From NCBI GenBank assembly GCA_023101725.1, contig JALJCO010007928.1, positions 310,001 through 374,000 on the forward strand: DNA of 64,000 nt. Direction: 5' to 3'. This DNA comes from Atherinomorus stipes. Taxonomy: Eukaryota; Chordata; Actinopteri; Atheriniformes; Atherinidae. Made by a program: the position numbers and the translations under genes. The notes below the pieces were generated by a model. The model was given only the letters and a program-made list of their open reading frames with translations, did no database searches and was not told the DNA's origin. Of this stretch, positions 59,801 through 64,000 are shown one piece after another. How positions within the stretch are numbered: position 1 is the first letter of the stretch; each line of letters starts with the position of its first letter.

Positions 59801-62023
59801 TTTTTTTTTTTTCCAAGAGAGAAACACGTGTTCAATTATCCCTCGGTGAAAGTCCAAAGGATGAAATCATCCCTGTGAAACTGTCTTGCACGGATTCCCT
59901 GAGCAGCAGCGAAAACGACTGAAACCTGCAACTTTACAATGAGTGACCAGAAAAGAGCATTAAAATTCAGGACGTCTCACTCACACCAGCCGGATGCCAC
60001 ATTTCAAGTCAACGGCTAAATTCTTCACGGCAAAGTCGAACTCGTCGAGGGCGTCTGAACGTGGGAAACTGGCAACCCGAGGTAGGCGAGGTGGCGGGGG
60101 AGGATCCCCTCGCCACTCAGGAAGTCTCTAGAGAAGGCCAGCAGCAAGTCTTTAGTCGCCTGGAAGAGAATCACAACCACAGCACAGCTCCATGCAGGTT
60201 AAAACGCTCCAGTGACAGAATTTACTACAGCATTTAGAGAAACACATTTTTTTCAAATAAAGTATTAATACTTTCATTTGAGTACTTGCTGACACCGTAC
60301 CAATATGAGTACTAATTACTGTCATTCCATTACAGTTCACCAGTAAGGATAGTGGACCAGAATGTCAGGTGTAAAGACTGACTAGTTAGGTGTGACTAAT
60401 TAAATGGGTCATCCTCTAAATAAGTGGTGGGTCTCACACCCATTTTCACTGGGTGTGCCTTTAACTGGGCAACATGTGGTAAGGAGCAAAAAGCATCCCC
60501 AGTTCTATTAAATTATGCAGAATCCAGTCATTGATGTCAGTATTACATCTCGGGATGAAGTGACAACTATCATTTGCTTGGAAGGACAGGATTTTTCAGT
60601 AAAGTATTCAAAAGAAATCTTTGCATACTTTAACCTTTTTGAATTGCAATCAATTTATTTCAATGTAATGGTTAAAATCTCTTGTTTTTAATCACATTTT
60701 GTTCAAATTAAACTTTAAAGACAGATTACATAAACAAAAAATTTCACAGTTGCACTTATGTTGTGGTTTTTGCAGGAAAAAAAAAAAAAAACTGAGTCTG
60801 TTAAACGTTGCTTTTGCTTAAATATTTTGATTGCTATGGCAGCTTATGTTTAAAGTTTGGTCATGTGAATAGAAAGTTTACCAGCACAGTATTTGTAGCA
60901 GGACATACATGTATTCAGTTAGTGGGTACTCAGCTAAAGCTATAACTTTTTCAATTGTTGCTTTTTTTTTTTTCTGTTGTCATGTTTGTGAATATAAGCA
61001 CCATTAATTCTGCACAGTCTGGAGGTTTACAGACCATCTTCATTAAACAAATCTGAAGAGTTAAAAAAAATTTTCTCATCTTGGGTCATGGCTCATCATC
61101 ACAGGGTGATGTGGGTGTCCAAACCAGGGAAGCGGAGAACCACTGCTCTAAATCTAAGACTGGAAAACTGTCAGAATCTCCAGAAATAAGGAAGTGAGGT
61201 GGTTGAGTGGTGGACCCTGATCACAGCTGTGACAAAGACGTGTATGCCTGATATCTGCTCCTCTCACAGAGATAATGCCAAATTCTGATTTTTAAATATG
61301 GCTTGGGTAATAACTTTTGATGTTTACACATTAATTCCACAGATTAGTCTCATAATGACATGAGAATAACACTTTCATAAATGCAAGGAGTACATCAGAC
61401 CGATACCTGTCACTGGTATTGGTAACAGTGCATCACCAATAACAAACCATCTTGGAGTTTGAAAGATGGTTTAAGTTCTGAGACATGGGGGGCTGCAGGT
61501 AGAAAGACGCACTTAAAAATAGTCTTTCAATCTGCACCCAGTATTGGTAGTTTAATATTAATAGATGAGTATTCTCAAAGTTTCAAATTAAAATGTGGCA
61601 TATTACATGAAACCTGTTTGGTTCAATAAGTCATGGCTCCTTTGCAATTCAAAGTGTGCAGCTACTTAATTTGGCCTCTCGTGTGGAACCCAGACACAAG
61701 AAAAATAAAGAACTGGGATTCATATGCATGAGCTTTTATACGACCAGAAACATTTTACTAAAAGTGTGACAGCTCAGCTTTCAGAGATCATAACATGACT
61801 GAAGCATGAGTAGAGCAGGAATCTGGGCCAAATAATTAAGTACACAAGAGTTTTACTTATCCGGTTTCTGGGATAAAAAGGGCCTGGCGTACCTTGAACT
61901 CTGCATCCACACAAAACAGACACGGGTTGTGTTCAATCAGACGGGATTCTTTGGCTTTGTCCAGGAAACAGACCAGCAGGAGCAGTTTCTTCAGTGTGAA
62001 GCGAGACAGCGCCTCCTCGTGGC
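35708..62023 (-). CDS. aspm: ASPM (abnormal spindle-like, microcephaly-associated), C-terminal 2.4k residues
   Basis: Seventeen exons read leftward: 62023-61893, 60159-59985, 57605-57460, 57358-57273, 57197-56985, 56855-56651, 54625-54477, 53987-53859, 52454-52260, 52096-47474, 47299-47150, 47072-46881, 46782-46590, 45168-45014, 37085-36909, 36795-36623, 35810-35708. They make about 2397 codons, with consistent phases once one missing base (near 60048) is allowed. ASPM is a spindle-pole and central-spindle protein that focuses microtubule minus ends and sets cleavage orientation in dividing progenitor cells; human loss causes microcephaly. Seen in order: region before CH1, calponin-homology domains, several dozen IQ motifs that bind calmodulin-type light chains, then a helical-repeat C-terminus ending in [14 protein letters not shown]. 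The N-terminal ASH exons lie beyond the right edge. Confidence 0.95.
36623..36795 (-). CDS. aspm: ASPM penultimate exon
   Basis: [25 protein letters not shown] then [15 protein letters not shown] split over GTACGT. Confidence 0.92.
36909..37085 (-). CDS. aspm: ASPM exon, C-terminal helical repeats
   Basis: [20 protein letters not shown] ... [20 protein letters not shown]. The donor GTCCAG after HRAE is weak, but it gives the best length and phase. Confidence 0.88.
37136..37755 (+). repeat. Repeat copy 1, inverted relative to 52885-53428
   Basis: Begins AAAGGCAGGGCGGATGATG and contains a block (GATGTGGATTAAGTCATGG...) also found, reversed, at 52885-53428. It ends near CCCTTTAAG, so a TTAA-type boundary is possible. 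No intact protein. Confidence 0.65.
39345..39675. mobile_element. Possible Tc1-type MITE copy
   Basis: Related in inverted orientation to 28125-28460; includes GTATTTTGGACCGCTGTTCAT and a poly(T) before AATAGGAGGGTATG. Confidence 0.45.
41905..42260. repeat. Possible MITE
   Basis: GGTACAGTATGTAAGAATTA with CATCGAGTGGTTAAG resembles a common fish MITE end. Boundaries not confirmed. Confidence 0.35.
42391..43870 (+). mobile_element. Second Tc1/mariner element, 1480 bp
   Basis: Inverted ends CAGTGGGTATGGAAAAGTATTC and, reverse complement, TAGTGGGTACGGAAAGTATTC. A broken plus-strand transposase fills the middle. The left TA has changed to GA. Confidence 0.85.
42740..43670 (+). pseudogene. Tc1 transposase, broken
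   Basis: Frames carry [12 protein letters not shown] N-terminal sequence (about 42765), [20 protein letters not shown] with the first catalytic Asp, and a GGGSIMLW motif at about 43227. Frame breaks separate them. Confidence 0.82.
45014..45168 (-). CDS. aspm: ASPM exon, C-terminal helical repeats
   Basis: [20 protein letters not shown] ... [20 protein letters not shown]. 155 bases. Confidence 0.94.
46330..46575. repeat. Fragment of the hAT family at 57826-59339
   Basis: Matches 58955-59215 (CTAATACCTGCTAGTATCTG, CATTGGAAATTAAAG-type end). The two ORFs here are not genes. Confidence 0.6.
46590..46782 (-). CDS. aspm: ASPM exon, start of C-terminal helical repeats
   Basis: [20 protein letters not shown] ... 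[20 protein letters not shown]. End of the last IQ, then the armadillo/HEAT-like region. Confidence 0.93.
46881..47072 (-). CDS. aspm: ASPM exon, late IQ region
   Basis: [47 protein letters not shown]. 64 codons. Confidence 0.93.
47150..47299 (-). CDS. aspm: ASPM exon, late IQ region
   Basis: [20 protein letters not shown] then [20 protein letters not shown]. 50 codons, phase 0-0. Confidence 0.93.
47474..52096 (-). CDS. aspm: ASPM giant IQ-repeat exon (1541 codons)
   Basis: 4623 bases in one open frame, bounded by CTCCAG and GTAAAG. It is a long series of IQ motifs of the form AAxxIQxxYRxxxxRK at 23- and 27-residue spacing, in total several dozen. The size fits the single large exon (exon 18) of mammalian ASPM. 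Between about 47.6 and 50.1 kb near-identical multi-IQ blocks recur. Antisense ORFs up to 255 codons on the plus strand are shadows of the repeat. Confidence 0.97.
52260..52454 (-). CDS. aspm: ASPM exon, IQ motifs
   Basis: 65 codons with [33 protein letters not shown] and a third IQ beginning at ATAIQ. Confidence 0.94.
52690..52870 (-). repeat. SINE-like repeat
   Basis: The plus strand reads CATGTCTTTGGACTGTGGGA, GGAACATGCAAACTCCACAC, characteristic of a widespread fish repeat. The ORF on the minus strand is not a gene. Confidence 0.6.
52885..53428 (-). repeat. Repeat copy 2, inverted relative to 37136-37755
   Basis: The minus strand begins AAAGGCAGGGTGTGTGATG and follows copy 1, including the segment AGTCATGGAGGTGTTGGTG. 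Confidence 0.65.
53859..53987 (-). CDS. aspm: ASPM exon, first IQ motif
   Basis: [20 protein letters not shown] then [18 protein letters not shown], an IQ motif. 43 codons. Confidence 0.94.
54477..54625 (-). CDS. aspm: ASPM exon, CH2 end
   Basis: [40 protein letters not shown], then GTAAGA. Confidence 0.94.
54907..55771. mobile_element. hAT element, 865 bp, perfect duplication
   Basis: Ends CAGTGTTGGGAAC and (reverse complement) CAGTGATGGGAAT, flanked by TTAATGAC on both sides (54899-54906, 55772-55779). Confidence 0.88.
55800..56346. mobile_element. hAT-type element, 547 bp
   Basis: Ends TAGGGATAGGATG and (reverse complement) TAGGGATGAGAAA; flanks GTCAGGTA and GTCAGGTG. Confidence 0.78.
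56651..56855 (-). CDS. aspm: ASPM exon, CH2
   Basis: [20 protein letters not shown] then a Ser-rich acidic insert ([12 protein letters not shown]), typical of ASPM CH2. Confidence 0.94.
56985..57197 (-). CDS. aspm: ASPM exon, linker and start of CH2
   Basis: [20 protein letters not shown] ... [17 protein letters not shown], then GTGACG. 71 codons, phase 0-0. Confidence 0.93.
57273..57358 (-). CDS. aspm: ASPM exon, end of CH1
   Basis: [20 protein letters not shown] with [12 protein letters not shown], a signature of ASPM CH1. 86 bases; too short for simple ORF detection. Confidence 0.93.
57460..57605 (-). CDS. aspm: ASPM exon, CH1 region
   Basis: [32 protein letters not shown], then GTAACT. 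Classical calponin-homology sequence. Confidence 0.93.
57826..59339. mobile_element. hAT element, 1514 bp, in an ASPM intron
   Basis: Ends TAAGGATAGACCGATAC and (reverse complement) TAGGGATCGACCGATAC; flanks TTCGAGAC and TTCGAGAA (57818-57825, 59340-59347). ATCGGTATCAG motifs recur inside. No intact transposase. Confidence 0.8.
59340..59984. other. ASPM intron, right part
   Basis: T-rich sequence at 59450-59640; nothing coding seen. Confidence 0.5.
59985..60159 (-). CDS. aspm: ASPM exon with apparent one-base deletion
   Basis: Reads [18 protein letters not shown] ... VSHVQTP in one frame, then [20 protein letters not shown] in another. The Phe codon between has lost a base (plus strand about 60047-60052, next to a G-run), giving 175 instead of 176 bases. 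Start of the first CH domain. Confidence 0.88.
60160..61892. other. ASPM intron
   Basis: No exon seen. 60700-60960 matches part of the hAT family (58690-58810 and 58300-58320). The rest is unrecognised. Confidence 0.5.
61893..62023 (-). CDS. aspm: ASPM exon (first in window)
   Basis: Reads [16 protein letters not shown], then LDKAKES and [13 protein letters not shown], then GTACGC. Matches the stretch before the first CH domain of ASPM. Starts in phase 1. Confidence 0.9.
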
Positions 62024-64000
62024 CTAACGGAGAAAAGGCCCAGAACCGCTCACATCAGATCCAACTGGCATTTGGACATAATAGAGCCAACTTTTATGAA
62101 AAATATTAGGAGGAAATATGTGTTTATACAGCATGGGATACTATTTGTAACAGTTCTTTAACAGTAAAGTGGAGAAATTAAAGGGAAAAAGAAGAAATTT
62201 TTCCCAGATGTTCTTCCAAAAGAAGTGAAAATTATGTATTTTTTCTCAGTTTTTTTTTCCTTTTTTTTTTTTTTTTTTAAACATAGCTCATAAATATCGT
62301 AATTTCTTTTCCTAATTACTTACAGAACTAAAAGGGGGGGGGGGCTCGCACCCCCGGGGGGCGCGGCGGGACGCGGGGGGGGGGGCGGGGAGCGGGCGGA
62401 CGGGCCCCCGGGGGGGGGGGGGGAGGGGGGGGGGGAAAGGGGGGGGGAGGGGGGGGGGGTTGGGGGCAGGGGGAAGGGGAGGGAGGGAAAAACGGCATGG
62501 GAGGAGAATAAGAGTGGGGAAGAATATTAATACATTTAACTTTAAAACATAATTAGTTACAGAACCTAAAACTACATGAAAGCTGGGGAAAGGAAGAAAA
62601 AAAAAAAAAAAAAAAAAAAAACTATGCTAGGCCCTTTTTTTTTTTTTCCCCTTCCCCTCACTTCAGGTACCACCTCAGAAATTCTCTCCAAATACCACCT
62701 TAATGACTGACAATAAAATACAGCAGAAAACTTTTTTTTTTTTTCTTTAATTAGGCAAGCGTCAGACAGCGTCAGTTAGGCCCATATTAAATTATTTAGG
62801 CCCTGTTCCAATACCCACACATCCACCCTTGCACCCCTAGAATGGGCGCTTCCATTGAGGGTTCAAGTGCGTTGTGTGTCCCAATTCTCATAGGCCGAAG
62901 TCCACCCCCCCCCCCCTTTTGCGCTCTCAACCCACACTTCGGTGAAGTCCGCATCCATGCAGACTTCACCGAACCATATTGCCCATAATTCCTTGCTGCG
63001 TGTGACGTTTTGAACAATAAACGTGAAACATGTCCATGTTTGGTGAATGAAAAAAAAAAAAAAAAGCCATTTCAGATGCAAGTATTTAAATATTTCATCT
63101 TTTACTGCTGTGGGTGAAATAATTACTAAAGTTTGTCCTGTTACTTCGAAATATCCTTTGAATATTAAAATTCAAAGCATTTGAAAAATGAAAGTTATCA
63201 GTTTACTGACAAAAGTACCTATATTTAATTTTAAGTTAAAATGTATTTACATAGGCAAGTCCCATTGAGACCCAGCGTTTTTAGACAGAAAGACCTGTTT
63301 ACTTGATATACATGTTTATGGACATGTGGACATTCTATGCCAACAATAACAGTCACAGAGCAGATAATTTAATCATTATTATACATTTAGTTTATAATGT
63401 AACAGTTATTTAACCCTCTACTGGTGAAATTAAACAGCCACCTACATAGATTAGTTCAGTAATTTATTTACTAATTAAACACGTGGATTTCACAACATGT
63501 ATTTTACAAGAACAGATGAAATGAACTTTATTCTGTTTAGGCCTGAAAATGACGTCAGGAACAGAGATGAGGCAGAGTTTGGAAGCAGACATAAAATGAC
63601 GTGGTGAAAGATGATGGAGGAACCATCACTGTCCCAATTCTGCCTTTTTCCCGGATTTGCAACCTGCACACTCCAACCCTTAATGTGCACTTTTACCAAC
63701 TGCACACTTCACACAGGACCTTATTGTTGAGTGGTGGCAGCAATCACTAAAAAAGGGATTTGTTACCAGAATTGACATTTAAATTTTCACACCCCTCAGC
63801 AAAGTCCTGATAACACTGAGGGGTTCAAGACTATTTGGTTGCTTAAATACTTTAATTTTACCTTAATATACCACAAAGAGATTTTACTATAGACAGATTT
63901 TTTTGTCCTTTTTTTCTCTCGTCACATTCTCACCTGTATGATTTGGTAATTACTTTATCACCTAAAAACTACATGATGGGTGAATTCAATTTTCTTTATT
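62024..64000. other. ASPM intron or 5' region, no exon seen
   Basis: No ASPM exon recognised. 62331-62480 is G-rich low-complexity sequence. 62770-63030 holds a repeat with GAAGTCC/GGACTTC-type inverted motifs. The ORFs at 62796-63081 belong to it. Confidence 0.5.
62331..62480. repeat. G-rich low-complexity tract, probable artefact
   Basis: About 150 bases of nearly pure G with scattered C and A, unlike any neighbouring sequence. Flanked by poly(T) and poly(A) runs (62252-62278, 62598-62622). Confidence 0.8.

Overview
Organism and setting. The window looks like teleost fish genomic DNA. It is AT-rich and intron-rich. It carries many fish-type mobile elements (hAT, Tc1/mariner and PIF/Harbinger elements, tRNA-derived SINEs, LINE tails) and long microsatellites. 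Its protein-coding content is two vertebrate loci that are also neighbours in mammals: a tandem cluster of complement factor H-like genes (plus strand, about 0.7-34.7 kb) and ASPM (minus strand, 35.7-62.0 kb, continuing past the right edge). The two loci converge tail to tail around 34.8-35.4 kb. The species cannot be named from the sequence.

Factor H-like cluster. Four units, called A to D here, are built from CCP/sushi exons that almost all begin and end in phase 1. Unit A is represented only by its last exon, which has a one-base deletion. Unit B (5.15-12.99 kb) has a signal-peptide exon and six CCP exons with several lesions: a frameshift, a lost cysteine, a lost splice acceptor and an in-frame stop. 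Unit C (15.80-22.65 kb) has a signal exon and four CCP exons, one with a one-base deletion. A small relic of a last exon lies at 23.28 kb. Unit D (27.70-34.69 kb) shows no break in its main exon chain. It joins CCP1- and CCP2-like domains of factor H (CCP2 split over two exons, as in human CFH) to CCP19- and CCP20-like domains. An extra CCP exon in between runs into a stop codon and has no usable donor. D therefore resembles a natural 'mini factor H', possibly with an FHL-1-like short form.

ASPM. Seventeen exons (window order 62023 down to 35708) encode the calponin-homology region, a 4.6-kb single exon of IQ repeats, further IQ exons and the C-terminal helical repeat region, ending at a TAA at 35708-35710. 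The exon phases agree throughout. The one exception is a one-base deletion in the exon at 59985-60159, which I suspect is a sequence error. The IQ exon contains near-identical higher-order repeats with a 219-bp base unit.

Mobile elements fill most intergenic and intronic space. Several can be delimited exactly by inverted repeats and target duplications: a hAT (1581-3615) carrying a Harbinger insert; a Tc1 whose empty site survives in the paralogous unit C; and a three-layer hAT nest in an ASPM intron. A hammerhead-ribozyme-like core lies at 23217-23246. A G-rich stretch near 62.33-62.48 kb looks like an assembly artefact.
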